Source: Paenibacillus sp. JJ-100
GTDB taxonomy: Bacteria > Bacillota > Bacilli > Paenibacillales > Paenibacillaceae
Reading direction: 5' to 3'
DNA: 64,000 nt
Assembly (NCBI RefSeq): GCF_948329825.1
Contig: NZ_CAOJCM010000002.1
Location: 310,001-374,000, forward strand
The notes beneath the pieces are model-generated. The model did no database searches. It saw nothing but the letters and a program-made list of their open reading frames with translations, and was not told where the DNA came from. Both the position numbers and the translations under genes were made by a program. The stretch's first letter is position 1. Each line of letters begins with the position of its first letter. Shown piece by piece: positions 1 through 8,563 of this stretch.

Positions 1-130
1 CGTCAACTATCGCTCATTTTCGCACATAAGCACTGCTATTTTACCATTTCTAACCTCCATTCGCACTAGTATAGTTCATATTTCATGAGATATTTTTCCT
101 ATTTAGGCATCTCTGTGAGAAAACCTGAAT

Positions 131-172
131 AAACCTCACGCATTTCGCCACGGCGATATATGCATGAGGTTC
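131..172 (-). terminator. hairpin after ankyrin gene, probable terminator
   Basis: Twelve-base arms (132-143 and 160-171) enclose a small GC-rich inner hairpin. One arm position is a C/A mismatch on the plus strand but a G/U wobble in minus-strand RNA. That fits a terminator for the minus-strand ankyrin gene that ends at 196. The following T-tract is short. Confidence 0.45.
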
Positions 173-195
173 TATAAATGACAAAACCATCTGAT

Positions 196-1263
196 CTAAT
201 TCAGAAGCTGATCGATGTAAATCTCAGGTTGACTCATAAATTGTTCAAACGTACCTAATATGCCGTGTTCCTGATGTTCGACGTCGACATAACCTATCCT
301 CTTTTTGCTTGGATTCCATACGATCTGGATATGAGAGTACTGATCCAACTCACAAGATAGACGCAGCAACTTCTGTCTCCCCATCTTCATCTCGATCGTA
401 TCAATCAGCGAAAAGAATTCAATATATTGAGCACCCGCCGGTCGGCTCGGCAATTCAATTTTAAGCGAACCTTCGGTTAGAAAATGGATTAATGTTTTTG
501 GAAGCTTGTATGATTTTAACGCATATAGCTTATTACTTAAATTATGAAACGCTTCAGGCTCCTGTGCTCGCAGATAATCAGCCATTTCCGTATTTTTCTG
601 ACTGACCGCTATGGTATACGCCCTCTCTCCGTCGTTCTCCTTTAATGTCACATCCGCACCTTGTTCAACCAAGTATTGGACCATACGCATGTTATTCAGT
701 CGCACTGCGACGGTGAGTGGTGTTGCTTGGTACGGATATACCATATCCGGTTCGTTGTAGTTGATGTTCACACCCTTGTCCAGCAAGAATTGAATCATCT
801 TCATATCATGATCCGCTACTGCTTTCCTTAACGTTTTCCCACCATATTTTCGAATGTCCAGCCCTAGCTCGTGCAACACCGCAATATTCTTTTTGTTTCC
901 GTAATACGCTTCATCATACGCACTGGATTTCAAACGACTTAATCCATCTAATTGGGCTCCATGCTCAACCAAATAACGAATCATATCAGCTCCACAGTAG
1001 CGGGCAGCATAAAGTATAGCGGGGTTGTCTTTGCCATTAAGTTCAACTCCTCGTTCCACGAGCAGTCTGACCACCTTTGGCTGATTACAGATCAGGGCCA
1101 GATCAAGCGGGCTTAACATAATATGTTTACTCAACACTATTTTTTCTTCCATGTCGATCCCCTGCTCTATCCATGTTTCTACGCTGGCAACATTCCCTTG
1201 ATAGATTGCAAGCGCTTGATCAGGTATCGTTTTGAATGTTCCTTGATTACCGATTTTGTACAA
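196..1263 (-). CDS. ankyrin-repeat protein
   Basis: A 355-residue cytoplasmic protein without signal peptide or membrane segment. Residues about 50-240 form five or six ankyrin repeats, seen as recurring patterns such as VVRLLVERGVELNG, MIRYLVEHGAQLDG and MVQYLVEQGADVTL. The last 110 residues are not ankyrin and form a separate domain ending FGTFEQF-like, reminiscent of small immunity-type domains; that resemblance is inference. The start is TTG at 1263, supported by AGGAGGTG a few bases upstream. It is monocistronic and divergent from the serine hydrolase. Ankyrin proteins bind protein partners; no target is shown. A role as an immunity protein would fit the SUKH cluster at 4-9 kb but is unproven. 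Confidence 0.8.
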   Translation of the reverse strand: MYKIGNQGTFKTIPDQALAIYQGNVASVETWIEQGIDMEEKIVLSKHIMLSPLDLALICNQPKVVRLLVERGVELNGKDNPAILYAARYCGADMIRYLVEHGAQLDGLSRLKSSAYDEAYYGNKKNIAVLHELGLDIRKYGGKTLRKAVADHDMKMIQFLLDKGVNINYNEPDMVYPYQATPLTVAVRLNNMRMVQYLVEQGADVTLKENDGERAYTIAVSQKNTEMADYLRAQEPEAFHNLSNKLYALKSYKLPKTLIHFLTEGSLKIELPSRPAGAQYIEFFSLIDTIEMKMGRQKLLRLSCELDQYSHIQIVWNPSKKRIGYVDVEHQEHGILGTFEQFMSQPEIYIDQLLN

Positions 1264-1396
1264 AATATCACCTCCTATGCAACCATTAACAGCGAAGTCC
1301 TCGTTTGTTGAGCTGTGCAGATGAATATGCTAACATAATGGGCAATGATTTTGATAACACACACCAAAATATATGGACAAGCACAGAAAGGACACT

Positions 1397-2398
1397 ATGA
1401 ACTTCTCAAACCTTCACCATACATTAGAACATTTCATCCCGCCGCTTGATCTTAGAAGTTGTCTGGTCAGTGTACGTGGAGACATCATGTACAAGCATTA
1501 TCGAGATGCACAGGCCGAGACACATATAGCTAAAATCAATTCCTGTACCAAGAGCATCATCTCTGCGCTCATTTGTATGGCCATGGATCAAGGGCTCCTA
1601 CCCGATTCAAGTACGCCTATATCGACTTTTTTTCCACACCTCGCATCGGATCCCGATCCTCGTAAACCAGCAATAACACTGGAGCAACTGCTTACCATGA
1701 CTGCGGGGTTTAATTGGGATGAATTCGGAGGTCAGAATTCGTTTCCGCGTATGACACGAACAGATCACTGGGTCAACTTTGCACTGGAGCAGCGCTTGCG
1801 TCATGAACCCGGAACACACATGGAATACAATTCGGGAGTATCCCAGATTCTATCGGCTATCTTGATGCAGCATACAGACATGAGTGTCGCAGCTTATGCG
1901 GAGCGTCATTTATTTGGTCCACTGGACATTCACGACTATGAATGGGAGCAAGATCCACAAGGTGTACACACGGGTGGATTCGGACTTCGATTACTGCCAG
2001 CTGACTTATTGAAATTCGGTTATCTCTATCTCCAGGAAGGGGTATGGGAAGGCAAACAGCTCATATCTAGTCAACTTGTCCAACGTTCCACAGAGCCGTT
2101 TATTACAGTCAGTCCTCCGAACCACGGAAGTTACGGTTGGCACTGGTGGGTGGATAAATATGGAGGTCAGAATCCGGATGCAGACTCGGCATCTCCGTCT
2201 ACCGATTCAGCAAGTCACAAGCCACTGAAATACTACTATGCCCGAGGATTTGGAGGCCAATATGTATATGTTGTTCCTGAGCTTGAGCTGGTGACTGTAC
2301 TGACCAATGATAAACGCAAAAAGGAAAAACCCCCGATTGATGTATTCCCTAGATTAATTGCGCCTGAACTGTGGAAACTGACTCGGATCGGCGACTAG
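1397..2398 (+). CDS. serine hydrolase, beta-lactamase/penicillin-binding family
   Basis: About 333 residues of the class C beta-lactamase-like (PF00144) fold. The nucleophile motif SxxK is S49-C-T-K52, the second motif YxN/S is Y144-N145-S146, and a late ARGFGGQ stretch occupies the position of the third (KTG/HxG-type) motif. Family members are beta-lactamases, D-aminopeptidases or esterases; the substrate cannot be told from sequence. No signal peptide is visible, so a cytoplasmic esterase or amide hydrolase is more likely than an antibiotic-inactivating enzyme. The start at 1397 is preferred because AAAGGA lies just before it; an in-frame ATG at 1373 has no ribosome binding site. Confidence 0.85.
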   Translation: MNFSNLHHTLEHFIPPLDLRSCLVSVRGDIMYKHYRDAQAETHIAKINSCTKSIISALICMAMDQGLLPDSSTPISTFFPHLASDPDPRKPAITLEQLLTMTAGFNWDEFGGQNSFPRMTRTDHWVNFALEQRLRHEPGTHMEYNSGVSQILSAILMQHTDMSVAAYAERHLFGPLDIHDYEWEQDPQGVHTGGFGLRLLPADLLKFGYLYLQEGVWEGKQLISSQLVQRSTEPFITVSPPNHGSYGWHWWVDKYGGQNPDADSASPSTDSASHKPLKYYYARGFGGQYVYVVPELELVTVLTNDKRKKEKPPIDVFPRLIAPELWKLTRIGD

Positions 2399-2448
2399 GT
2401 TCTCTTTCATTTTCACTTTTATTCCAAACTCTGATCTCACCATTCCTC

Positions 2449-2489
2449 GTAGCCTTAACTCATACTTTCAGGGCATTAGTTAAGGCTAC
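2449..2489. terminator. perfect 12-bp hairpin between convergent genes
   Basis: Perfect inverted repeat GTAGCCTTAACT / AGTTAAGGCTAC with a 17-base loop, lying between the converging ends of the serine hydrolase and the DUF1361 gene. There is no U-tract on either strand, so it is an atypical bidirectional terminator or an RNA-end stabiliser. Confidence 0.4.
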
Positions 2490-2528
2490 GCCACCTGTAT
2501 TCCATGGTAATAGATATTGAAGCCCCAG

Positions 2529-3239
2529 CTACATTTGTTTATCAAAAGATTCCGTATTCCGCGGAGTAACCCCTCTCGCATTCAGTAAATAATAGAACGT
2601 GAGATAGACTGTCAGAAGAAAAGTTCCAAAAAACACACAGAAAGCCAAAGAGGGGCGCCTTACACTTTCTTGCATTAAACTGATTAACAGATCACTATTA
2701 GTAAATGCATCCCAGCTATTTAATCGATACACACGCCCAAGCAAAACACCATAACTTGCAAGTGCTGTTCCACCAATTACAAAAATCCATGATAACGCCC
2801 GTCCCCACCGTTCATAGATCACTTGCTGTATTTGATACATTGATACGAATCCGACCAATAGTCCTGCCCAAACAAACATTAACACTACCATCAGATCATA
2901 CCAGTACTTATACTCCGTAGTGTTTTGAGAGAAATATCTTGAACTTCTTGTCGTTAAATGAAGCAAATCGGTAATGATATAAGAAGAGTTTGGAAAAAAT
3001 AACAACCACATCATTGCACTAGGTATGGCGAGCAACAAGGCTCCTTTCCACTTCAATCGACTTAAACCATACGTTATCGATGAGAACAGGAATGGGATCC
3101 ACCCCAAAAACAGATTCCAGATCAGAAAGTTGAAATATGTTTGGTTCAGCCAATCCGCTGCTGCATAGTGTAAAACAAGCGTTACACCTGTAACCGCACT
3201 AAGAAAAATAAACATGTACATATAATTCAGTTTTTTCAA
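2529..3239 (-). CDS. DUF1361 family membrane protein
   Basis: A polytopic membrane protein of about 236 residues with roughly six hydrophobic segments. The stretch FFPNSSYIITDLLHL after the third segment and the NSWD motif in a later loop are typical of DUF1361 proteins, whose function is unknown. The chosen start is TTG at 3239, with GAGGT about nine bases upstream and giving MKKLNYMYMF as the N-terminus; a GTG at 3254 would overlap that ribosome binding site. It is monocistronic and converges on the serine hydrolase gene. Nothing in the neighbourhood suggests a role. Confidence 0.8.
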   Translation of the reverse strand: MKKLNYMYMFIFLSAVTGVTLVLHYAAADWLNQTYFNFLIWNLFLGWIPFLFSSITYGLSRLKWKGALLLAIPSAMMWLLFFPNSSYIITDLLHLTTRSSRYFSQNTTEYKYWYDLMVVLMFVWAGLLVGFVSMYQIQQVIYERWGRALSWIFVIGGTALASYGVLLGRVYRLNSWDAFTNSDLLISLMQESVRRPSLAFCVFFGTFLLTVYLTFYYLLNARGVTPRNTESFDKQM

Positions 3240-3254
3240 AGCATATAACCTCAC

Positions 3255-3654
3255 TTGTATTAAATTCCATATCCAATATTACATATATTTACTACTCTTC
3301 AAACCTATTAGCATCATACCATGTTCGAAAGTAGAATCAAATTTGGGGAAATCCATTAGGTGCTTCTCCTTCGATCCACTTCGCATTGTTTCCTCTATTA
3401 CTCTGTGTACTAGTAAAACAAATAACAGGTACAATTTGTGACATCACGTTTTTGATAATGTACATCAACGTAAAAAAGCGTTCTGCTACGAACGCCTTTT
3501 CATTGTTATATGTTATCGATAATAACCTGAATGATACATAGAATAACCGTTTTGAATGGGAGCCCACGCTCTTATACTTTATAATTCGCTGTGATAGAGA
3601 AAGACGAATTCGCATAGGCTGGTATCATCAATCCAGATAATGGAGGCTTGTGAT
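3255..3654. other. 400-bp intergenic region with orphan hairpin
   Basis: Between the DUF1361 gene and the coat-like gene I see no convincing gene; a 92-codon minus-strand reading frame here has no ribosome binding site or recognisable motif. The region holds a hairpin (arms 3478-3483 and 3490-3495) with an A-run on its left and T-run on its right, shaped like a bidirectional terminator although no transcript clearly ends there. Confidence 0.5.
3472..3500. terminator. terminator-like hairpin without an adjacent gene
   Basis: GCGTTC / GAACGC stem with a six-base loop, flanked by six A's on the left and four T's on the right, so it could end transcription from either side. No recognised gene ends beside it; it may mark a lost gene or an unseen small transcript. 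Confidence 0.4.
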
Positions 3655-3939
3655 ATGTCTTATGTTCCCGGTTCCACATTCACGCAACAACCTTTAGGTT
3701 ATCCCTATCCTTATTATCCGCCGGCACCTCCACCACCTTACCCATACCCATACCCTTACCCGTATCCCTATCCATCAGTTGTACCTGTTCCTCTCCCTTT
3801 TCCTTATCCCATTGGAGGTCCAGGACCATGGTGGCATGGTGGCTATCCCGGGCATTTCTCTGGGTACCCCGGAGGGCCACACGTCGGCGGACCTGGTGGC
3901 ACCGGAGGATTTCATGGTCACCGTTTTTTCCAGTGGTAA
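3655..3939 (+). CDS. Pro/Tyr/Gly-rich coat-like small protein
   Basis: A 94-residue low-complexity protein. The first half repeats Pro-Tyr dipeptides (a run of YPYPYPYP encoded by near-identical 6-base units), the second half is Gly/His/Trp-rich (PGGPHVGGPGG). The start at 3655 has GGAGG at 3642-3646; the upstream ATG at 3640 overlaps that site and is rejected. Composition resembles spore coat or exosporium proteins of Bacillaceae, which cross-link through tyrosines; this is inference from composition only. It is followed by a good terminator and appears monocistronic. Confidence 0.7.
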   Translation: MSYVPGSTFTQQPLGYPYPYYPPAPPPPYPYPYPYPYPYPSVVPVPLPFPYPIGGPGPWWHGGYPGHFSGYPGGPHVGGPGGTGGFHGHRFFQW

Positions 3940-3994
3940 AGCCTGAAGAGTCCACATTATGATCAAATGATGAGTATAATTGCAGGAACTGCTA

Positions 3995-4016
3995 AGGCAG
4001 ATTTCTGCCTTTTTTT
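3995..4016 (+). terminator. rho-independent terminator of the coat-like gene
   Basis: Stem AGGCAG / CTGCCT, four-base loop, followed by seven T's. Well placed 56 bases after the stop codon at 3939. Confidence 0.8.
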
Positions 4017-4066
4017 ATTTCTGCTGTTATTTATTTTCTGTTATCGTTGTCATTTATATCGAATAT

Positions 4067-4684
4067 CTAGTATACAATTTCATCCATCCGTTTCAGATTG
4101 CGGTTAGACATGCGAAGTAACTCTGTAAACGAGGGTGCAACGTAATATACAAAATCCGGATCATGCACATACATAATAATCTGACCGTATGTCCCTGTAT
4201 CTGTTGGATCGAAATCCAACATCAAATATAGCGAACCTCCGGCCATGGTTCCGAATGGAATCCATGGTTTATGAAACAAATAAGGTTTGATTTCAGGATC
4301 TAATTGACGAAGCTCTTCTTCCCCATAATGCTCCTCCAGCTTCTCATCTACATCACAGAAGTATTGTTTCGTCTCCCGAATCTCATCTAGCGACATTAAA
4401 TAGAATGGAGGGCATGAGGCTTGATCCGCATCCCCTGGGTACAACATATGCAGACCATAACCACTACCATCTTTATGATAGTAAAATTTACGGAAATCAT
4501 CCGGCAAGCGAACTCCATATTGCTTCTCGAACTGGTCCAGTTCTTCCTCAGACGCCCCCGGCAGTTGAAGATAGGTGTTATATAGCGACCGAATCTCTTC
4601 ATCTTGTATTTTATGATCTAATAACTGGTTCAATTCTTGCCTTAACTCGTTGATGTCAGCCTGCGCTTCTGCCTCAGAACTCAT
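4067..4684 (-). CDS. SMI1/KNR4 (SUKH) family protein
   Basis: 205 residues. The N-terminal 50 residues are charged and helical; the SUKH domain follows, with the family-typical opening ASEEELDQFEKQYGVRLPDDFRKFYYHKDG at about 45-75 (split: GASEEELDQFEKQ, YGVRLPDDFRKFY) and a middle IPFGTMAGGSLYLMLDFDP strand-turn, a feature of SMI1/KNR4 proteins. In bacteria this family includes many immunity proteins of polymorphic toxins; in other contexts the role is unknown. The start overlaps the stop of the upstream gene by four bases (ATGA), with GAGGTGAAGG before it, so it is translationally coupled and is the last gene of the seven-gene operon. Confidence 0.85.
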   Translation of the reverse strand: MSSEAEAQADINELRQELNQLLDHKIQDEEIRSLYNTYLQLPGASEEELDQFEKQYGVRLPDDFRKFYYHKDGSGYGLHMLYPGDADQASCPPFYLMSLDEIRETKQYFCDVDEKLEEHYGEEELRQLDPEIKPYLFHKPWIPFGTMAGGSLYLMLDFDPTDTGTYGQIIMYVHDPDFVYYVAPSFTELLRMSNRNLKRMDEIVY

Positions 4685-5121
4685 ATCCCTTCACCTCTGT
4701 CTGCACTTCTGTTCGCTAGATATTGTTGGTATTCCCAAAATGCCTCTTGCTCTCCGCCATCTTCAATCAGGATCATAATTGCATAGGAAAACAGATTAAG
4801 CCACTCTTCCATTAGCTGAACTTGCTCATCAGAGATCAGATGATTACTTCGAAGCATACCCTCAGGCTCAACTGCCCATGCCCTCGCCAGATGAGTAATA
4901 CTCCATAAGCAAGCCATGATTTCTCGATCCAATGCTGAATTCGAAAGCTCCGGAGCGAGCACACGTAATATAGTCATCAGTTCATGGAAGTTCTCTTCAA
5001 TCAACTGACCACGGAAAGGTCGCAGACTACCGAGAAAACCATGTTCCATTTTAGGATGCTTAATATCATCGTGAGCAAAGGCATGATATTTTAACAACTG
5101 TATCGCCTCATAACGTTCCAT
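4681..5121 (-). CDS. hypothetical protein in SUKH operon
   Basis: About 146 residues, soluble, mostly helical, without recognised motifs; it contains the stretch SALDREIMACLWSITHLARAW near the middle (DREIMACLWSITHLA). The start at 5121 is preferred over an in-frame ATG at 5145 because AAAGGGTGA precedes it at normal spacing. It lies between the beta-propeller gene (34 bases upstream) and the SUKH gene, overlapping the latter by four bases. Small helical proteins in such clusters are often immunity-like, but I do not recognise this one. Confidence 0.7.
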   Translation of the reverse strand: MERYEAIQLLKYHAFAHDDIKHPKMEHGFLGSLRPFRGQLIEENFHELMTILRVLAPELSNSALDREIMACLWSITHLARAWAVEPEGMLRSNHLISDEQVQLMEEWLNLFSYAIMILIEDGGEQEAFWEYQQYLANRSADRGEGI

Positions 5122-5155
5122 CTCATCACCCTTTAACAAATTCATCTATCCCTAT

Positions 5156-6457
5156 CTACCAACGCAGCGGGTCTTGTTCACGCCACATGATATAACGCTC
5201 CTGTTCACGCAAAGTACCTGTTCCAATTCCATACTCATCCATACTTTCCGAATGTAGATCGAGTATATGTAACATACCACCATATGTTCCTACAGCTAGC
5301 TTGGACTTCCCAGCTGATACGGCGAGAGAGTAGATGGTTGAGCCTACAAAATGACGCCACAGCTCTTGCCCTTCACGATTGATGCAATACAAATAACCGT
5401 ACGCATCGCCAATCACCATACCTTCTTCCGTCTCAACCATGGCATAGACACGCGCATTCTCATCCATAATCGGCCATTGTTCTTCCTGTTCACTGCTCAC
5501 AATGTTGGCAAGATGAACTTGAATGGTAACCCCATTGTAGAAATGACAGGCATTAAACCATACCACTTCACTGTCTCCGCTAAAAGTCACACAATGCGGA
5601 TAGCTGGATTCTGGCTGCACTTCGTACATCGTATTGGTCTCACGATCCAGCACGATATGGCTACTCATCTGGCTTCCCCATGCGATCCAGCGATCGTCGA
5701 CTGATACCGCAGCATGACCCATTGAGATCAGTGTAACTTCGAACCCGTGCTCCACAATCTCAGCCACATCAGGATGAAGAATCGTCACTTTCTCTTGTTC
5801 AATCAGATAGATTCCGTACTGAGATTGAAGAAGCAGCTTTTGCCCCTGATCCAATGGAATGAGCTTTTCAAGCTTCCATTCAGGATGGACAGAATCTACG
5901 AGGGACTCGACTTCCGGTAGCACTGCTTTGATCTGATTCTGAATTCCTTCCCAGCGATAAAATGCCACTTGTTCACCTTCTAATCTTCGACCAGGCTTAC
6001 GAAGGACTCTCACACCTTCCCCATTGGCCAGAGCAACATAATCACCATTGGAGGAACAACCTGCAAACGTATCGTCTGGACTTCGCCACCATCCACGCTG
6101 ATCCAGCGTATACACCTGCCCAAGATTCGAGAATAATCCTGTATTACAGAGTACAGTATCTTCGTTCAGATAACATACGGCCTGTACAGGCTGCATGGAG
6201 TCCTGAAAATGGTTACTCAGCGGCCAGGTAGCCGCGGGTAATTCTACACGAAGCCGTTCCACATCGTCTTGAAGATTAGCCTGTTGCACCATATTTATCA
6301 CTTTATGACTAATGGAATCCCTTGCATCATCTGTCAGTTCAGATTCATCCGGATGCTCTCCCTGAAGCATTTGATGTACGAATGCATTAATCTGACTGGC
6401 ATAGCGCTTGCCCTCACTCCGCCACTTCTCCGCAACTTCTGTATTTAGCCAATCCAT
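5156..6457 (-). CDS. beta-propeller (WD40/PQQ-like) protein
   Basis: 433 residues, no signal peptide. Residues about 1-75 are helical; from about 85 onward a series of short beta repeats occurs, with patterns such as VCYLNEDTVLCN, YVALANGEGVRVL and LAVGTYGGMLHILDL, consistent with a seven-bladed propeller of the WD40 or quinoprotein kind. The last repeats (GDAYGYLYCINREGQELW, then VGTYGGMLHILD) are PQQ-like. No catalytic residues are evident; such proteins are scaffolds. It lies in the SUKH operon, 28 bases after the upstream SUKH gene, and is probably co-translated with it. Function unknown. Confidence 0.7.
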   Translation of the reverse strand: MDWLNTEVAEKWRSEGKRYASQINAFVHQMLQGEHPDESELTDDARDSISHKVINMVQQANLQDDVERLRVELPAATWPLSNHFQDSMQPVQAVCYLNEDTVLCNTGLFSNLGQVYTLDQRGWWRSPDDTFAGCSSNGDYVALANGEGVRVLRKPGRRLEGEQVAFYRWEGIQNQIKAVLPEVESLVDSVHPEWKLEKLIPLDQGQKLLLQSQYGIYLIEQEKVTILHPDVAEIVEHGFEVTLISMGHAAVSVDDRWIAWGSQMSSHIVLDRETNTMYEVQPESSYPHCVTFSGDSEVVWFNACHFYNGVTIQVHLANIVSSEQEEQWPIMDENARVYAMVETEEGMVIGDAYGYLYCINREGQELWRHFVGSTIYSLAVSAGKSKLAVGTYGGMLHILDLHSESMDEYGIGTGTLREQERYIMWREQDPLRW

Positions 6458-6485
6458 ACCATCCCACTCCCCTCTTTCATGTGTT

Positions 6486-7232
6486 CTAGCCCAGTGTAGT
6501 GCAATAATGTGTCTGCAAATAGTGTTGTAACTTCTGCACGAATCTGTCTACTTCTTGCGCCTCCGTCGGATGATTATTCTCATAAAATAGGGCAATCTCA
6601 CGCCCATTCGCGATATTAAAACGAATATAGCCACCAATCGACTCCTTGAAGAGCTTGCATGTGTATTCATTCTCTATAACCAAGTCCCAAGTAAAGTCCG
6701 TCTTGCACAGATGAGCCATCTCTCTCATCGTGATACCGTTCTCTTTTCCCGTAAAATGATAAAATACAGGATGCCGCTCCCCATTCCAAGGTTCATAGTA
6801 TGCGGGGCTGTAAGGCTCGTCCCTACCGTAATATCCGCAGTAGATCTGATCAAGAGTGGCAGCAAAAGACCTATCATTAGAAGGCCATACTGTAATCTGT
6901 TCATCATGCCGTGGAAGCCAGATCAATCCATCTACACCCGCATGAACTGCCAGGAAATCTCCATCGACTGAACTACCAATGCTGACACACTCTTGCAACT
7001 GGTGCTGGCTAATGACCGTTTGCTCTGTGTGCTCCCAGAGATCGTATTCTGCAAATGGTTGTAGCACCTCCGCATCGGGCCGCTGAATATTTATCCAACC
7101 CGAATACGTCCCTTCCCCGTATTGCTGCATCCAATGCTGATAAGTAGGCGGCAGACGGATGGCGTGTTCTTGTTCCACATCTTGTAACTCCTGATGCGTG
7201 GCAGGCTTTAACACACGAGACACTATATACAA
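6486..7232 (-). CDS. SMI1/KNR4 (SUKH) family protein
   Basis: 248 residues. The N-terminus reads VLKPATHQELQDVEQEH then AIRLPPTYQHWMQQYGEGTY, the standard SUKH opening with the RLPxxYxxWMxxYGxG pattern, followed by IHVHAGVDGLIWLPRHDE-type strands. The C-terminal 100 residues form a second small alpha/beta region. The start is TTG at 7232 with GAGGAG nine bases upstream. It is the second SUKH protein of the operon and only distantly similar to the one at 4067, so the pair looks like an assembled set rather than a recent duplication. A toxin-immunity role is an inference from the family. Confidence 0.85.
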   Translation of the reverse strand: MYIVSRVLKPATHQELQDVEQEHAIRLPPTYQHWMQQYGEGTYSGWINIQRPDAEVLQPFAEYDLWEHTEQTVISQHQLQECVSIGSSVDGDFLAVHAGVDGLIWLPRHDEQITVWPSNDRSFAATLDQIYCGYYGRDEPYSPAYYEPWNGERHPVFYHFTGKENGITMREMAHLCKTDFTWDLVIENEYTCKLFKESIGGYIRFNIANGREIALFYENNHPTEAQEVDRFVQKLQHYLQTHYCTTLG

Positions 7233-7320
7233 CCGTCCTCACTCCTCATCGTAGTTCAATACTTAAACGTTCAATCACTTGAATTCGTCCGATTAACGTG
7301 ACATTACTCGGCCAATTGCT

Positions 7321-7881
7321 CTATGCCAGCTCATCATGCATAAGCTCGGTATCTACACCTTTACAATTTCGAATGCGAATCGCAAATGCATCAAAACCAT
7401 TACGCTTGACCTCATTAAAATGCACACGCTCACCTGTAATGAGCTCATACATGCCATCTTCCTCTACATCTTCGCCGAATTCTTCATCCCATGGCACGTT
7501 GTAAAATGCAGACAGATACACTTCAAAGGTATCCTCACCCTCGATGTCAAGATATGGACGAAGAGGCCGGTTATTTACATCCTCCTCGGGATACGTCTCA
7601 CATAACATCGCATCGTAACCGTGCTTAGCCGAATCAATGAGCAGATATCGTTCCCCCGTAATCGTATGTTCGGCATATACCAACAATGGTGTCAGATCGT
7701 GCCACATGATCATATCGTCTTCATCCAAGTCACCATAATAAAAAATATGAAACTGATCATGTCCATCACGCGTTTGTAATTTACCCTGCCATTCCACCTC
7801 ATGTTTCTTACTCTCGGTCACACTACTGGTTAGTCCTTCCAAATACAAAGGTCCGTGATACACGCCATACATATTCATCAT
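7321..7881 (-). CDS. hypothetical acidic protein in SUKH operon
   Basis: 186 residues, strongly acidic (many DE runs such as GDLDEDDMIMWHD and DEEFGEDVEEDG), no signal peptide or membrane segment, and no family I recognise. It begins within the end of the upstream gene (four-base ATGA overlap) with GGAGGAAAA before the ATG, so the two are coupled. Acidic, single-domain proteins of this size next to SUKH genes are often toxin-binding immunity proteins; that is inference. An 88-base gap separates it from the next gene. Confidence 0.65.
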   Translation of the reverse strand: MMNMYGVYHGPLYLEGLTSSVTESKKHEVEWQGKLQTRDGHDQFHIFYYGDLDEDDMIMWHDLTPLLVYAEHTITGERYLLIDSAKHGYDAMLCETYPEEDVNNRPLRPYLDIEGEDTFEVYLSAFYNVPWDEEFGEDVEEDGMYELITGERVHFNEVKRNGFDAFAIRIRNCKGVDTELMHDELA

Positions 7882-8528
7882 TTTTCCTCCATTTTGTCCA
7901 TTCGGATTGTAACAATTTTATGTTCTTCATCCACCTCGAGTTTCACATTAATGCCCAACTTCTCCCGAAATAAAGCCGTAATATTCAAGTAGGGATCACG
8001 AGCGGCTTCTGTGCCTCGATTACTTGTCCGGCTCATGCCCTGATGAATGATCGACTTTATCAGATTTTTGTCACCTTTGCCGGTTTGTTCGTAGGTATAG
8101 ATGATATTCCCCGCCCGGTCCACGAGCGTTAATACTGTAACGAAATCTTTGGCATTGGTGTATTTGTTTTCACTCCGCACGTACTGATGATCGGTATACA
8201 TGTAGTTGACTTGACCGGCCAAAAACGGATTATCTCCTCCGGGTTCTACCTCATACTCCTTGTAAGCCAGTTGAAACAAATATTCAAGACCACTCATGTC
8301 GATGCGGTAGTAGAACTGACGATCTTCATCTTGTTTATCCATCGCTGCAAAACCATTGATTAGCGGCCATGTCTGATAAGATTTACCATCGACGTCTACA
8401 GCAATGGCATAATCGGATAACACCTTTTCTTTTTGAAATAAGCCATACGTCTGCATAATAAAAAATCCAGGAATACAGAGCATAGCTAAAACAAGCATAA
8501 CAATCCCAAACGCACCGCGTTTATTCAT
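7878..8528 (-). CDS. membrane-anchored hypothetical protein
   Basis: 216 residues. Residues 7-30 are one hydrophobic segment (IVMLVLAMLCIPGFFIMQTY), giving an N-in anchor with the rest of the chain outside. The extracytoplasmic part has alternating strands and no recognised domain. AGGGGAAG lies before the ATG at 8528. The next gene overlaps its stop codon by four bases, and the ribosome binding site of that gene lies in its last codons. It is the only member of the operon that clearly reaches the membrane. Confidence 0.65.
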   Translation of the reverse strand: MNKRGAFGIVMLVLAMLCIPGFFIMQTYGLFQKEKVLSDYAIAVDVDGKSYQTWPLINGFAAMDKQDEDRQFYYRIDMSGLEYLFQLAYKEYEVEPGGDNPFLAGQVNYMYTDHQYVRSENKYTNAKDFVTVLTLVDRAGNIIYTYEQTGKGDKNLIKSIIHQGMSRTSNRGTEAARDPYLNITALFREKLGINVKLEVDEEHKIVTIRMDKMEEK

Positions 8529-8563
8529 CTTTTCTTCCCCTGTTCATGTTGGTTATCATAAAT

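Noticed and set aside
3337..3615. 92-codon minus-strand open frame in the gap between the DUF1361 and coat-like genes
   Set aside because: No ribosome binding site, no motifs, and it runs through a terminator-shaped hairpin.
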